64,000 nucleotides of DNA from UBA5078 sp964538025 (GCA_964538025.1 CAZICZ010000001.1:1-64000); one strand, 5' to 3'; counted from the stretch's first letter, positions 7,208 through 16,507 are shown. Notes: generated by a model not told the origin, from the letters alone. Translations and numbers: made by a program.

Positions 7208-8569
7208 ATGAGACCCCTGTTGATCATCCACGGCTGGAGTGACGAGGCCGACTCCTTTATGGCGCTCGCGAAGGCTCTCGAGCTGGCCAGCGAGCGCGAG
7301 GTGATGTCCCTGTTTCTGGGCAATTACGTGTCACTTGATGACGACGTGCAGATGAGTGATCTGGTACGCGGCCTCTCCCGTGCCTGGGCACAGCAGGGCC
7401 TGCCAAGCACCCCCAGAGCCCTCGATGTGATCGTGCATTCCACCGGCGGCCTAATCATTCGCGACTGGGTCGACACGGTCTTCACACGCCTTGGTAAAAA
7501 ACCTCCCATTCAAAATCTCGTCATGCTGGCACCAGCGAATTTCGGCTCGCCGCTGGCTCACAAGGGACGCGCCATTTATGGCCGAGTGATCAAGGGGTTT
7601 AATGCCGGCAAGCGATTCCAGACGGGAGAGAAAATTCTCCGGGCATTGGAAATGGCCAGCCCCTATTCCTGGCATCTCGCCGAGCGTGACCGACTCCTCA
7701 AAAACCCGTTTGGCGGCACCGGTATCCGGACGACCGTCATCGTGGGCAATACCGGTTATCGGGGCATCAGTTCACTGGCAAACGAGCTGGGGTCGGATGG
7801 CACTGTCTACGTGTCCACCCCCAATCTCGACTGCGCAGCGGTGGAAATTCGGTTTCCCGCCGGCGACCGTGCCCCCAAAACCAGCGTAATTCGCACGGCT
7901 CGCAACCCCAGCGCCTTTGTCGTGCTGGATGGGTTCAATCACAGCGCCGTGGCGCTCAAAGAGCCAGATCATCCCGACAATGCCCAGCTGCTCTCCTTCA
8001 TTCTGGATGCCCTGGCCCTTCGCAACGCGTCCGAGTATGCCCAGTGGCGCGAGCGCTGCGATGCCCATACCGCGCGAGTGATGGCCCGGCATGCCGACGA
8101 CACAGAGGCACACCGCCACGGCTTTCAGAACACCGTCTTTCGGGTGCGCGACGACCAGGGCTTCGATGTGCAGGACTACGTGATCGAGTTCTACAGCGAT
8201 ACCGAGAAGGGCAATGACGACAGACTGGCCGAGGAAATCAACAAAAAGGCACTGGTCAAGGTGCACGTGAACAAGGAGAATCCCGCCTATCGCGCGTTCA
8301 TGTTCGACTGCCATGTGCTGCACAGCCTCCTGCGAGCCAGTGGCGAAACGCTGAAGCTCAGTCTTTCCGCCCTGCCCGATCTGCAGGAGGCGCGCAACCT
8401 GGTGGGCTATCGCAGTTTTGGCACCCGCGATATTGGCCAGCTTGCACTGGACGCGGACGCCGCCGAGCAATTCTTTCAGGCCAACCGTACCCTGCTGGTT
8501 GACATTGTGCTGACGCGGGAGCAAAAAGACGCCCTGTTCTGGATCAAACCCTTGGCCGAGATGGCCTGA
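7208..8569 (+). CDS. Alpha/beta hydrolase (lipase-like), cytoplasmic
   Basis: A 453-residue protein whose N-terminal half is an alpha/beta hydrolase. LLIIHGWSD (4-12) is the oxyanion-hole strand, VHSTGG (76-81) is the nucleophile elbow with S78, and a histidine candidate lies in DGFNHSAV near residue 243. The C-terminal part, about residues 290-450, is not a recognised hydrolase region and looks like a beta-rich accessory domain. There is no signal peptide. The closest general type is the PGAP1/lipase class acting on esters of lipids. AAGGAGCGTGCC precedes the ATG. It lies between the NosR-like gene and an exported DUF1080 gene, all on one strand with 47- and 18-base gaps. Confidence 0.75.
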   Translation: MRPLLIIHGWSDEADSFMALAKALELASEREVMSLFLGNYVSLDDDVQMSDLVRGLSRAWAQQGLPSTPRALDVIVHSTGGLIIRDWVDTVFTRLGKKPPIQNLVMLAPANFGSPLAHKGRAIYGRVIKGFNAGKRFQTGEKILRALEMASPYSWHLAERDRLLKNPFGGTGIRTTVIVGNTGYRGISSLANELGSDGTVYVSTPNLDCAAVEIRFPAGDRAPKTSVIRTARNPSAFVVLDGFNHSAVALKEPDHPDNAQLLSFILDALALRNASEYAQWRERCDAHTARVMARHADDTEAHRHGFQNTVFRVRDDQGFDVQDYVIEFYSDTEKGNDDRLAEEINKKALVKVHVNKENPAYRAFMFDCHVLHSLLRASGETLKLSLSALPDLQEARNLVGYRSFGTRDIGQLALDADAAEQFFQANRTLLVDIVLTREQKDALFWIKPLAEMA

Positions 8570-8587
8570 GCCTTAAAGGAGAAAGAG

Positions 8588-9178
8588 ATGAAAGTAACAC
8601 GCCATTTTTTCACTGCCCTGCTGCTGGGCGGGACGCTGGGTTGGCAGGCCTACGCCGCCGACAATGCCTGGGTGACGCTGATCGATGGCGCACAGGGGAT
8701 GGACAATTTCACGGTGGTGGGCGATGCCAACTGGCGCGCCGGCGATGGCGTAATCGAAGCGGATGCAGGCAATGGGGCCTCGTTTCTGCTCACCAAGGAG
8801 CGCTATAGCAATTTCCTGCTGCACGTCGAATTCTGGGTGAGTGAGGATGCCAACAGCGGAATCTACATGCGTTGCCAGGATCCTGCGGCGATTACGGATC
8901 GCAGCTGTTACGAGGCCAACATTTTTGACCAGCGCCCCGATCCCAGTTTCGGAACGGGAGGCATCGTGCACATCGGTCCGGTCGCGGAGCCCTACCCGAA
9001 AGCGGGAGGGCAGTGGAACACCTACGACATCGTGATGGACAACGAACACATGACGGTCATTCTCAATGGCAAGCAGACCGTGCACGTCATGGACTCTCAG
9101 TACAGCGCCGGCCCCATCGGCCTGCAGTGGGCGCGGGGCACCGTGCGCTTCCGCAACCTGCGCATCCAGCCGCAGTAA
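8588..9178 (+). CDS. Exported DUF1080 (3-keto-disaccharide hydrolase-like) protein
   Basis: A 196-residue exported protein: signal peptide about 1-22 ending at AYA-A, then one jelly-roll (concanavalin-like) domain of the DUF1080 family. Typical strands are visible in FLLHVEFWVSEDANSGIYMR and WNTYDIVMDNEHMTVILNGK, ending in GPIGLQWARGTVRFRNLRI. Some family members are described as hydrolysing 3-keto-glycosides; others are only carbohydrate-binding, so an enzymatic role here is inference. AAAGGAGAAAGAG is a good ribosome-binding site. It may be co-transcribed with the hydrolase upstream (18-base gap), and ends at a hairpin shared with the convergent MoaD-like gene. Confidence 0.8.
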   Translation: MKVTRHFFTALLLGGTLGWQAYAADNAWVTLIDGAQGMDNFTVVGDANWRAGDGVIEADAGNGASFLLTKERYSNFLLHVEFWVSEDANSGIYMRCQDPAAITDRSCYEANIFDQRPDPSFGTGGIVHIGPVAEPYPKAGGQWNTYDIVMDNEHMTVILNGKQTVHVMDSQYSAGPIGLQWARGTVRFRNLRIQPQ

Positions 9179-9192
9179 TCCCGTTTGCCGCA

Positions 9193-9219
9193 CCGCGCGA
9201 GGAGGAATCTCCCGCGCGG
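9193..9219. terminator. Hairpin between convergent genes
   Basis: CCGCGCG-A-GGAG (9193-9204) pairs with CTCCCGCGCGG (9209-9219): 11 base pairs with one bulged A and a GAAT loop. It lies in the 48-base gap between the convergent DUF1080 and MoaD-like genes. No clear T-run follows on either strand, so it is a weak or Rho-assisted terminator candidate. Confidence 0.5.
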
Positions 9220-9226
9220 GCGTCCT

Positions 9227-9511
9227 TCAGCCCCCGCTCAACGCTCCCACAATCTGCACACGCCCGTCGGGCGCGACCGGGGCGTCCAGCGTACGGACCA
9301 TCTGATCACCAACGAACATGGCGATATGCCGACGGATCTGGCCCTGCTCGTCCACGACGCGAAACGCCACGCCACGATAATGACGCTCCAGTGCCGCGAT
9401 CACGTCAGCCAGGGTCAATGTGCCGGAGGCGGGGGGCGTGAGCGCGAGGGAAAGCTCACGCTTGCCCTGCGTGTAATCGTCCAGTTGTGAGGGCAGAAAC
9501 ACTCGGATCAT
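9227..9511 (-). CDS. MoaD/ThiS-like ubiquitin-fold protein
   Basis: A 94-residue beta-grasp protein with the MoaD/ThiS pattern: IRVFLPSQLDDY first strand, LTLADVIAALERHYRGV helix, late hydrophobic strands and a C-terminal Gly-Gly (ALSGG). The diglycine is the residue pair that becomes adenylated and thiocarboxylated in sulfur carriers. There is no moaE, thiG or E1-like gene nearby, so it is unlikely to serve molybdopterin or thiamine synthesis from this locus. Its ATG overlaps the stop of the upstream Asp-box propeller gene by four bases (9508-9511), so the two products are made together. The partner is discussed in the next entry. Confidence 0.8.
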   Translation of the reverse strand: MIRVFLPSQLDDYTQGKRELSLALTPPASGTLTLADVIAALERHYRGVAFRVVDEQGQIRRHIAMFVGDQMVRTLDAPVAPDGRVQIVGALSGG

Positions 9512-10647
9512 GGCAGCGGGTAGACCTCAACCGAATAGATCTGTGGCAGGTCCAGGGTGATGGGATGCCAACTGGCTCCTTCATCCGAAGACGCCCACAG
9601 TTGGCCGCTGCTGGTGCCAAGGTAGACGCCGACCGATGCGTCGTTGTCGACCGCCATGCACTGCCGTTTGACGGTCCACCAGGCCTGGTCGGCTGGGAAC
9701 CCTGTGGCCTGACGCGTGAAACTCGCGCCGCCATCGCGCGAGCAGAACACGGCTGGCTTTCCCCCCGGACTGGTGCGCGGCCACTGTCCGCCGCCGTCCA
9801 TCGGGAAAACCCAGAAGGTTTCCGGATCGCGCGGATGCAGCACAATCGGAAACCCGATATCCCCGACATCCCGGGGCAGATTGTCGCCGATACGCGTCCA
9901 GCGCTCACCGGCACTGCGGTCCATGGCATACAAGCCACAATGGTTCTGATGGTATAGACGGTGCGCGGCGATCGGGTGCATTGCCACACAATGGGGATCG
10001 TGTCCAAACAGATATTCGCTGCCGTCTTCCTTGGGCGGGTAAAAGTCCATCGCCACGCCGCTGTTCAAAGGGCGCCAGGTGGCGCCTTCATCATGACTCT
10101 CGAAAATGCCGCCGCTGGACATGCCCACCAGCAAATGGCGCTTGTCCGTGTGATCGACTATCACCGAGTGCAGCTTGGGCCCGTCGGGTGTCCCGTCCTT
10201 GTCGCCCCCGCGCCATTGCAAAAAGTCGGGGTGATGGTTGAAGCCAAGCACTTCCTCCCAGGTATCGCCCCCATCGGTGGAACGGAAAAGGCCCTGCGGG
10301 GAGGTGCCGGCGTACCAGACATTCGGCTCCGAGGCGTGTCCAGGTGTCAGCCAGAACACGTGGTCGACGCTGCGGGAACACCCGTTCGGTTCCGGTGAAA
10401 ACGCGGGCGGCTTGCTGGCTTCGCGCCACGTAACGCCATGGTCGGCGGACAGGAACACGGAAGGACCAAGATGACCACTGCCGACAGACATCAGCTGTAC
10501 GCCGGGCGTGCGGGGATCGGCCACATAGTGACTGATGACGGCACCAAGATGCAGGGGACCGGTGATCTTCCAGGATGTGCGTGCCGCGTCGCTCTCAAGA
10601 CGCCAGGCACCTTTGCGGGTTCCAATCAACAGCATTTGTCTGCTCAT
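9508..10647 (-). CDS. Asp-box (BNR/sortilin-like) beta-propeller protein, cytoplasmic
   Basis: A 379-residue beta-propeller without a signal peptide. At least five Asp-box motifs (S-x-D-x-G-x-T/S-W/F) can be read: SADHGVTW, STDGGDTW, SHDEGATW, SRDGGASF and SSDEGASW. Automatic annotation would call it exo-alpha-sialidase or glycosyl hydrolase, but Asp-boxes are structural and I see no sialidase arginine triad or secretion signal, so I do not assign that activity. AGGGAGTGATGGCTC precedes the ATG. It is first in a two-gene operon and overlaps the MoaD-like gene by four bases. A role as partner or substrate of the MoaD-like protein is plausible but untested. Confidence 0.8.
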   Translation of the reverse strand: MSRQMLLIGTRKGAWRLESDAARTSWKITGPLHLGAVISHYVADPRTPGVQLMSVGSGHLGPSVFLSADHGVTWREASKPPAFSPEPNGCSRSVDHVFWLTPGHASEPNVWYAGTSPQGLFRSTDGGDTWEEVLGFNHHPDFLQWRGGDKDGTPDGPKLHSVIVDHTDKRHLLVGMSSGGIFESHDEGATWRPLNSGVAMDFYPPKEDGSEYLFGHDPHCVAMHPIAAHRLYHQNHCGLYAMDRSAGERWTRIGDNLPRDVGDIGFPIVLHPRDPETFWVFPMDGGGQWPRTSPGGKPAVFCSRDGGASFTRQATGFPADQAWWTVKRQCMAVDNDASVGVYLGTSSGQLWASSDEGASWHPITLDLPQIYSVEVYPLP

Positions 10648-10838
10648 GAGCCATCACTCCCTGTTATTAGTCAGATTCAGTCGCCTCCCCGGTGTGACGG
10701 AGGCGTGAGCGGCCAACGCTACCAAAATCGTTAAAAAAACCCAACGAATTTTCGTCCTCGTGTGTGCGGGGCTGCCTCTGCGGGCGAGTCCCTCGCGCGC
10801 TTCGCCGGAGGGGAGAGGTTCACAGGACGGGGGCATAA

Positions 10839-10865
10839 AAAAAGGGGCCCTTAAGGCCCCTTTTT
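10839..10865. terminator. Bidirectional rho-independent terminator
   Basis: A-run plus GGGGCC (10839-10849) pairs with GGCCCC plus T-run (10855-10865) around a CTTAA loop. The perfect stem is flanked by A5 on one side and T5 on the other, so it works on either strand. It lies 20 bases beyond the stop of the minus-strand PQQ-type sugar dehydrogenase and most likely ends that transcript. Confidence 0.85.
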
Positions 10866-10885
10866 CAGCGTGCAATCCTGCTGGA

Positions 10886-12055
10886 TTAGTTGGCAGGCTC
10901 GAGTCGCACAATCGCGGTCGGAGCACGGCTGCGGTCTTCCAGTGCCACGTAGATGTAGCCGTCCGGGCCCTGACGGACGTCACGAATACGACCGATGTAG
11001 GGCAACAGAGTCTCTTCGGTCATCACCTTGGTGCCATCCTCGTTCAGCGTCAGGCGCGCCAATTGTTCCCCGGCGAGACCGCCAGCAAAAATATTGCCGT
11101 TCCAGGACGGGAAGCGGGAACCGGTGTAAACGATCAGGCCAGACGCGGCGATGGAGGGAACCCAGAAATGCACTGGGCTTTCCAGACCTTCCGCCGTAAT
11201 GGAAGAATGGATGGGCACGCCGGGGCCGTAGTTCACGCCACGGCCAATGATGGGCCACCCGTAGTTCTGCCCTGGCTTGACGAGGTTCAGCTCGTCACCG
11301 CCCTGGGGGCCATGCTCCGTCATCCAGAGATTGCCGATGGCAGGATCAAACGCCAGACCCTGTGGGCTGCGATGCCCGTAAGTCCAGATTTCCGGCTTGA
11401 TGCCAGCCTGGCCGACGTAGGGATTGTCGGCAGGCACACTGCCGTCATCGTTCAGGCGCACGATCACGCCGTGGTGATTGGAGCGATCCTGTGCCGGGTG
11501 TGCCGTCAGATCACCCTGGGGAGGGGCCTGCCGATCACCGGCGGTGAGGAACAAGTGACCGGCCTCGTCAAAGGCCATACGGCCACCGTAGTGACCCTGC
11601 CCGTTGGCATCCGCGGCGAAGATTTCGACCACGTCTTCCAAACGGTCATTGACGAAACGGCCCCGCACGACGGCGGTGGTCGATGCGCCGCGCTCGGCCA
11701 GAGGCTTGGCAAAACTCAGGTAAAGGTAGTGGTTTTCCGCAAAATTCGGGTGAGGTACCACATCGAACAGGCCTGCCTGCCCGCCCGTCGTGAAGACTTC
11801 GGGCGTGCCCGGCACGGCGTCAGGCAACAGCTGTCCGTTGCGAATGATGCGCAGTCTTCCGATGCGCTCGGTGACCAGCATGTCACCGCCGGGCAACCAT
11901 GCCATGGACCAGGGCACTTCCAGACCATCCGCCACTGTCACAACGCGGAAATCATGCAACGCAGAACGCTGCACGTCTCCCTGTGCCTGGGCGGGTTCAG
12001 AAGAGGCGAAGCCCAGACTGATTGCCGCTGCTACGAGCAATAATGGACGAAACAT
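10886..12055 (-). CDS. Exported PQQ-dependent sugar dehydrogenase (Asd/GdhB type)
   Basis: A 389-residue periplasmic protein with signal peptide (about 1-24, ending AQA-Q). It has the six-bladed propeller of the soluble aldose sugar dehydrogenase / glucose-sorbosone dehydrogenase family: VPWSMAWLPGGDMLVTER near residue 48, GHYGGRMAFDEAGHLFLTAGD in the middle, and the signature WTYGHRSPQGLAFDP followed by WMTEHGPQGGDELN. These enzymes oxidise aldoses with PQQ and calcium and pass electrons to the respiratory chain. No PQQ biosynthesis gene lies in the window. The ATG follows AAAGGAGATTATTT. It is a single gene, ended by the bidirectional terminator at 10839-10865. Confidence 0.88.
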   Translation of the reverse strand: MFRPLLLVAAAISLGFASSEPAQAQGDVQRSALHDFRVVTVADGLEVPWSMAWLPGGDMLVTERIGRLRIIRNGQLLPDAVPGTPEVFTTGGQAGLFDVVPHPNFAENHYLYLSFAKPLAERGASTTAVVRGRFVNDRLEDVVEIFAADANGQGHYGGRMAFDEAGHLFLTAGDRQAPPQGDLTAHPAQDRSNHHGVIVRLNDDGSVPADNPYVGQAGIKPEIWTYGHRSPQGLAFDPAIGNLWMTEHGPQGGDELNLVKPGQNYGWPIIGRGVNYGPGVPIHSSITAEGLESPVHFWVPSIAASGLIVYTGSRFPSWNGNIFAGGLAGEQLARLTLNEDGTKVMTEETLLPYIGRIRDVRQGPDGYIYVALEDRSRAPTAIVRLEPAN

Positions 12056-12245
12056 AAATAATCTCCTTTGTTCTTGATTTAAGAGTCAGCCGACCGCATG
12101 TCAATCATCTTTCCGGCAGGGACGCGATCAAAGATTGCGGTGCCTGCTTTTACCCAGACGTGCCGACAAGACCGGCACATCCATCAAAACGTTTCCCACA
12201 TCCCCTTTACAGCCGTATGGCCCGTCGAGGGAAAAGGAGTCCGCA

Positions 12246-13298
12246 TTGAAAACCTTGTTCGAACCTGTCCAGCTGGGCGAGCTTGCCCTTCCCAACCGCG
12301 TCATTATGGCCCCACTTACCCGTTGTCGCGCAAGTGAAGGCCGCGTGCCAAACGCTCTGATGGCCGAATATTACACGCAACGCGCCTCCGCCGGCATGAT
12401 TCTGACCGAGGCCACGTCTGTGACCCCCATGGGCGTGGGCTACCCTAACACGCCCGGCATCTGGTCCGACGCCCAGGTGGAGGGATGGAAACAGGTCACG
12501 CAAGCCGTTCACGCCGCGGGGGGCACCATTGTCCTGCAGTTGTGGCACGTGGGCCGCATCTCCGATCCGGTGTATTTGAACGGTGAACTGCCGGTAGCGC
12601 CCAGTGCCATAGCGCCCAAGGGGCATGTGAGCCTGGTGCGTCCGGAAAAAGCCTATGAAACGCCGCGCGCCCTGCGACTCGACGAAATCAAGGATGTCGT
12701 CGAGGCCTATCGCCTGGGGGCAGAGAATGCAAAAAAGGCCGGCTTTGACGGTGTGGAGCTGCACGGTGCCAACGGCTATCTGCTGGACCAGTTTCTGCAA
12801 AGCAGCACCAACACGCGGGAAGATGCCTATGGCGGCAGCCTCGAAAACCGGGCGCGCCTGATGCTCGAAGCGACTGACGCTGCCATTTCCGTGTGGGGGC
12901 CGGGCCGTGTTGGCGTGCATCTGGCGCCGCGCTGCGACGCCCATAGCATGGGAGATGCCGCGCCGCTGGAGACCTTCACATACGTCGCGCGCGAGCTGGG
13001 CAAGCGAGGCATCGCCTTCCTGTGCACGCGGGAGCACTTCAACGCTCCTGCCCTGACGCCTGCGATCCGCGAGGCCTTTGGTGGCCCCGTTATCATCAAC
13101 GAACAGATGACCAAGCAGCAGGCACTGGAGCTGATCAATCAGGGCGTGGGCGATGCGGTCGCCTTTGGACGCTGGTTTATTGCCAACCCCGATCTGGTCG
13201 CACGTCTGCAGCATGATGCCCCGCTGAATCCTCCGGACCCGATGCGCTTCTATGGGCAGGGGCCGGAAGGCTACACCGATTACCCGGCGCTCGCCTGA
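12246..13298 (+). CDS. Old Yellow Enzyme family FMN-dependent ene-reductase
   Basis: A 350-residue OYE protein. LFEPVQLGELALPNRVIMAPLT opens the TIM barrel in the usual way, and VELHGANGYLLDQFLQ carries the H-N-Y set that binds the substrate and protonates it. The family reduces alpha,beta-unsaturated carbonyls, nitro compounds or nitrate esters with NAD(P)H; E. coli NemA is a relative. I choose TTG 12246 as start because AAAAGGAGTCCGCA lies just before it and the family N-terminus begins there (KTLFEPVQL); upstream codons from 12135 do not look coding. The 3' end overlaps the convergent MFS gene by 19 bases. Confidence 0.9.
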   Translation: MKTLFEPVQLGELALPNRVIMAPLTRCRASEGRVPNALMAEYYTQRASAGMILTEATSVTPMGVGYPNTPGIWSDAQVEGWKQVTQAVHAAGGTIVLQLWHVGRISDPVYLNGELPVAPSAIAPKGHVSLVRPEKAYETPRALRLDEIKDVVEAYRLGAENAKKAGFDGVELHGANGYLLDQFLQSSTNTREDAYGGSLENRARLMLEATDAAISVWGPGRVGVHLAPRCDAHSMGDAAPLETFTYVARELGKRGIAFLCTREHFNAPALTPAIREAFGGPVIINEQMTKQQALELINQGVGDAVAFGRWFIANPDLVARLQHDAPLNPPDPMRFYGQGPEGYTDYPALA

Positions 13299-14572
13299 GC
13301 GCCTTTGCGCTGGGCCAGCACGAGCAGTGAGGCCATGATGCACAGACTGCCTGCCAATTGCAGGGCGGGCATGTAGGTATGCAGATCGGTGCGGATGACG
13401 CCTGCGATGTACGCGGCAGAGGCAGCGCCGATCTGGTGGCCTGCAAATATCCACCCAAAGGTCATGTTCGAGGTCGCGGCGCCATAGCGCGCCGTGGTCA
13501 GTTTTACCGTGGGCGGCACTGTGGCCACCCAGTCCAGTCCGTAAAACACCGCAAACACCAGCAGGGCGAGCGTGCCAAAACCGGAATAGGACAGAAAAAT
13601 CAGCGACAGCCCGCGCAGCCCATAGAACCAGAACAACAACCAGCGATTGTCGTAGCGGTCTGAAAGCCAGCCCGAGAACAGGGTCCCGACAAAATCAAAC
13701 GCGCCGATCAAGGCCAGCATCGACGCAGCACTCAGGGCGGCTACCCCAAAGTCCAGATTCATCGGAACCCAATGCGTGTGAATCAGACCATTGGTGCTGA
13801 AGCCGCACACGTAGAAACTGGCGAACAGAACCCAGAAGGTCGGCGTGCGCGACACGTCCCGCAGGTTCTGCAGGGGCGCCAGAAGCATCCGGCGAAAGTG
13901 ATTGCTGCGTGCCGGAGGAGGACTGACCGTGTCCTCGCCGTAGGCCGGCAGACCAAGATCCGCCGGGTAATCCCGCATCAGCAGTCCCACCGCAAGCATG
14001 ATGAGTGCCATCAACCCTACCAGCGCGCTCATGGCGATACGCCAGCCGAAGCCCTCCGTCAGCGTCGCCAGCAGGGGCTGAAAGACCATCTGCCCTGTGG
14101 CGGTACTGGCCGTCATCAGCCCTACCACGAGCCCTCTGCGATGCACAAACCAGCGGGTGGCGACCGTCGCACCGAGCACCAGTGCCGTCATGCCGGTGCC
14201 CACGCCGATCAGAACGCCCCAGAGCAGCAACAGGTGCCACCATTCGCTCATGAAGAAGGAAAGCAGAATGCCCGTCATGATGAGCCCAAGGGCGAAGCTC
14301 ACCACCTTGCGCACGCCGTAATGATTCATGAAGGCGGCGGCAAAGGGGCCAAAGAGGCCGTACAGCACCAGCCGGATCGAGATTGCCCCGGCAATCTGTT
14401 CGGTGGTCCACCCAAATTCGGCCTGCAGTGGCGCAATCATGATCCCCGCTGACCCCATGGCGGCGGCGGTCGCAAGAATGGTGAAGAAGGTCGTGGCGAC
14501 CACGACCCAGCCGTAAAAATGCCTTCGTTGTTGCAGGGCATTGGCAAGACGAGGCGCGAGCGAGGTGATCAT
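13280..14572 (-). CDS. MFS transporter (monocarboxylate/OFA-like)
   Basis: A 430-residue transporter with about twelve membrane helices and a cytoplasmic loop near residues 195-225 (YGEDTVSPPPARSNHF). The opening FYGWVVVATTFFTILATAA is typical of the monocarboxylate/oxalate-formate MFS branch. The substrate is probably an organic anion, but this is not readable from sequence. It begins only three bases after the M48 protease gene, so lemA-M48-MFS is likely one transcript. The 3' end overlaps the convergent OYE gene by 19 bases. Confidence 0.85.
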   Translation of the reverse strand: MITSLAPRLANALQQRRHFYGWVVVATTFFTILATAAAMGSAGIMIAPLQAEFGWTTEQIAGAISIRLVLYGLFGPFAAAFMNHYGVRKVVSFALGLIMTGILLSFFMSEWWHLLLLWGVLIGVGTGMTALVLGATVATRWFVHRRGLVVGLMTASTATGQMVFQPLLATLTEGFGWRIAMSALVGLMALIMLAVGLLMRDYPADLGLPAYGEDTVSPPPARSNHFRRMLLAPLQNLRDVSRTPTFWVLFASFYVCGFSTNGLIHTHWVPMNLDFGVAALSAASMLALIGAFDFVGTLFSGWLSDRYDNRWLLFWFYGLRGLSLIFLSYSGFGTLALLVFAVFYGLDWVATVPPTVKLTTARYGAATSNMTFGWIFAGHQIGAASAAYIAGVIRTDLHTYMPALQLAGSLCIMASLLVLAQRKGAQASAG

Positions 14573-14575
14573 GCC

Positions 14576-16486
14576 CTAGTCCCCGCGTCCGGCGGCCACC
14601 GGAATGGGAGGCAACGGGCAATCGAGCGAGGCCGCAATGGCCCGGAACACTTCCAGCTCTTGGACATCGGCCACCCCGTCCGCGGCGATCACCTGTGCAC
14701 AGGCTTTCAGGAGCGCGGGTTTTTGCAGGGGTTTGAGTGCGCGCAAGGCCTCCAGCGCTGCGGTGACCGCCTCCCCGGTCAGGGCGTCACGCACGGGCAG
14801 GGACATGGCGGGCAGTCCCAGGCTGTCCATCGCCTGCGCAAACGTTTTTGCGGCCACCTCTGCGCTCGGTTTTCCCGCACCAAGCAGGAAGGCAAGCAGC
14901 AGGGCCGCCTCCCGGGACAATACGTGCAGGCTGTGATGCACGCTGGGGCGCAGCCTCGATGGTGGCAGGAAGACGCTGTCCAGCGGCTGCAGCACAACCC
15001 GCTGCAGCACCCATTCCCACAGGCTGATTCGCCCATCCGCATTCATCAGCTGGAGGAGATTGCCCCGGAATCGCGCGTACTGCTCCGGGCTTAGCTGTCG
15101 CAGAACGGGCAGGCTCAGATTGACCAGCGGCAAGCGCAGACGTCTATCGATCTCCGGATACTCCTGACACAGAGCCTCCAGGGCGTGCATGACTGCCGGA
15201 TCCGCCTGGGTCGCCAGATGCGCTGTCTGTTGCGCCCGCACCGTTGGATCGGCGTCCAGCAGCAGCCTGTAGATAAGCGCCCGCGCACTGAAAGGGTCGT
15301 GTGCGGCGGTGACCAGGGCGGCAGGAACACTCGCCAGTATCTCCCGCGCCTGCGCCAGATCGGCCTCTTGTGGTCCCCCACTGTGGGCGATCAGCGCATC
15401 GGTCAGCGCCAGTGCGCTCATGGCGGTGAGTGGCGCACCGGGACGAGGAACGGCTGTCTCTTGGCGCGTGGCCTGCGGTTGTGGGACGTCAATCACCTCG
15501 TAACGGCCGTCCCAGCCGGGCTGAAGGCGGCGAATGCGCTCAGGCAATGGTGGATGCGTCGCAAACAGGGCATTGAAGGAGCGCTGCACGCCCTCCCCGA
15601 ACAGGGCGTGACTGATTTCCGCAGCACCCGGATTTTGCAGCAGGGACCCGGCAGGACTGGCACCGATGCGCTTGAGGGCGTTGGCAATGCCAGATGGGTT
15701 ACGCGTGTACTGCACGGCCGAGGCATCGGCCAGAAATTCGCGCTGCCGGCTCACGGCGGCCTTGATCAGATTGCCAAAGAAGGTCCCGGCATACCCGATG
15801 ATCATCAGCCCGATCGCCACCACCGCGATGTTGTTGCCCTCCTTGTTCCGCCGCGACACGCGTGTGCTGCGCAGAAGATAGTAGCCCATGATGCCAAGCA
15901 CCATGATGCCGTGAAGGATGCCAATCAGACGGATATTAAGCCGCATATCGCCATGCAGAATGTGGCTGAACTCGTGGGCGACGACGCCCTGCAGTTCCTC
16001 CCGGGTCAGGCCGTTGATGGCGCCACGTGTGATCCCGATGACGGCATCGGACGGGCTGTAGCCGGCCGCAAAGGCGTTGATGCCCGCCTCCTCCAGCACG
16101 TAGACCGGTGGCACCGGGGTGCCCGAGGCGATGGCCATCTCTTCCACGACATTGAGGATGCGCTGTTCGTGCAGCTCGCTGCTGCCCGGCAGCAGCAGGG
16201 TTCCTTGCAGGGTTTCGGCGATGCGCGCGCCACCGCCGGAGAGGCTGACGATCTTGTAGAGACTACCAAGGCCGACAATGCCCAGGATGGCGAGCGTGAC
16301 CGCGGCAAACAGATGCCAGTCCACGCGCTGGAACAGCGGCACGTTGAGGGATTCCGCAAAGGTGCCCAGCAGGAACAAGATCAGCAGATTGGTGATGGCG
16401 ATCAGGCTCAGGAGGGCCAGCAGAAACAACACGACCAGCCGCAAGGTGTTGCGGCGGGCCCTGTCCTGTGAACGGTAGAAGTCCAT
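14576..16486 (-). CDS. M48 metalloprotease with C-terminal TerB-like domain
   Basis: A 636-residue membrane protease. Two hydrophobic segments (about 18-42 and 60-80) precede the peptidase domain with zinc motif HEFSH at 171-175; the third ligand is a glutamate in REFLADASAVQY. Two more hydrophobic stretches follow the HExxH. Beyond about residue 335 there is a long soluble extension absent from HtpX. Its end (LLKACAQVIAADGVADVQE onward) resembles a TerB-type helical domain. HtpX-like M48 enzymes degrade misfolded membrane proteins. It is directly downstream of lemA (21-base gap), a pairing seen in many bacteria. The extension may sense a ligand or partner; that is inference. Confidence 0.86.
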   Translation of the reverse strand: MDFYRSQDRARRNTLRLVVLFLLALLSLIAITNLLILFLLGTFAESLNVPLFQRVDWHLFAAVTLAILGIVGLGSLYKIVSLSGGGARIAETLQGTLLLPGSSELHEQRILNVVEEMAIASGTPVPPVYVLEEAGINAFAAGYSPSDAVIGITRGAINGLTREELQGVVAHEFSHILHGDMRLNIRLIGILHGIMVLGIMGYYLLRSTRVSRRNKEGNNIAVVAIGLMIIGYAGTFFGNLIKAAVSRQREFLADASAVQYTRNPSGIANALKRIGASPAGSLLQNPGAAEISHALFGEGVQRSFNALFATHPPLPERIRRLQPGWDGRYEVIDVPQPQATRQETAVPRPGAPLTAMSALALTDALIAHSGGPQEADLAQAREILASVPAALVTAAHDPFSARALIYRLLLDADPTVRAQQTAHLATQADPAVMHALEALCQEYPEIDRRLRLPLVNLSLPVLRQLSPEQYARFRGNLLQLMNADGRISLWEWVLQRVVLQPLDSVFLPPSRLRPSVHHSLHVLSREAALLLAFLLGAGKPSAEVAAKTFAQAMDSLGLPAMSLPVRDALTGEAVTAALEALRALKPLQKPALLKACAQVIAADGVADVQELEVFRAIAASLDCPLPPIPVAAGRGD

Positions 16487-16507
16487 GGGAGCGTCCCCGT
16501 GAGCGGA

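Noticed and set aside
9508..10647. A sialidase
   Set aside because: Asp-boxes are structural; no arginine triad and no secretion signal are seen.
10760..12043. A 427-codon plus-strand frame opposite the PQQ-type sugar dehydrogenase
   Set aside because: It lacks any family motif and crosses a strong terminator; the minus-strand frame has a signal peptide and family signatures.
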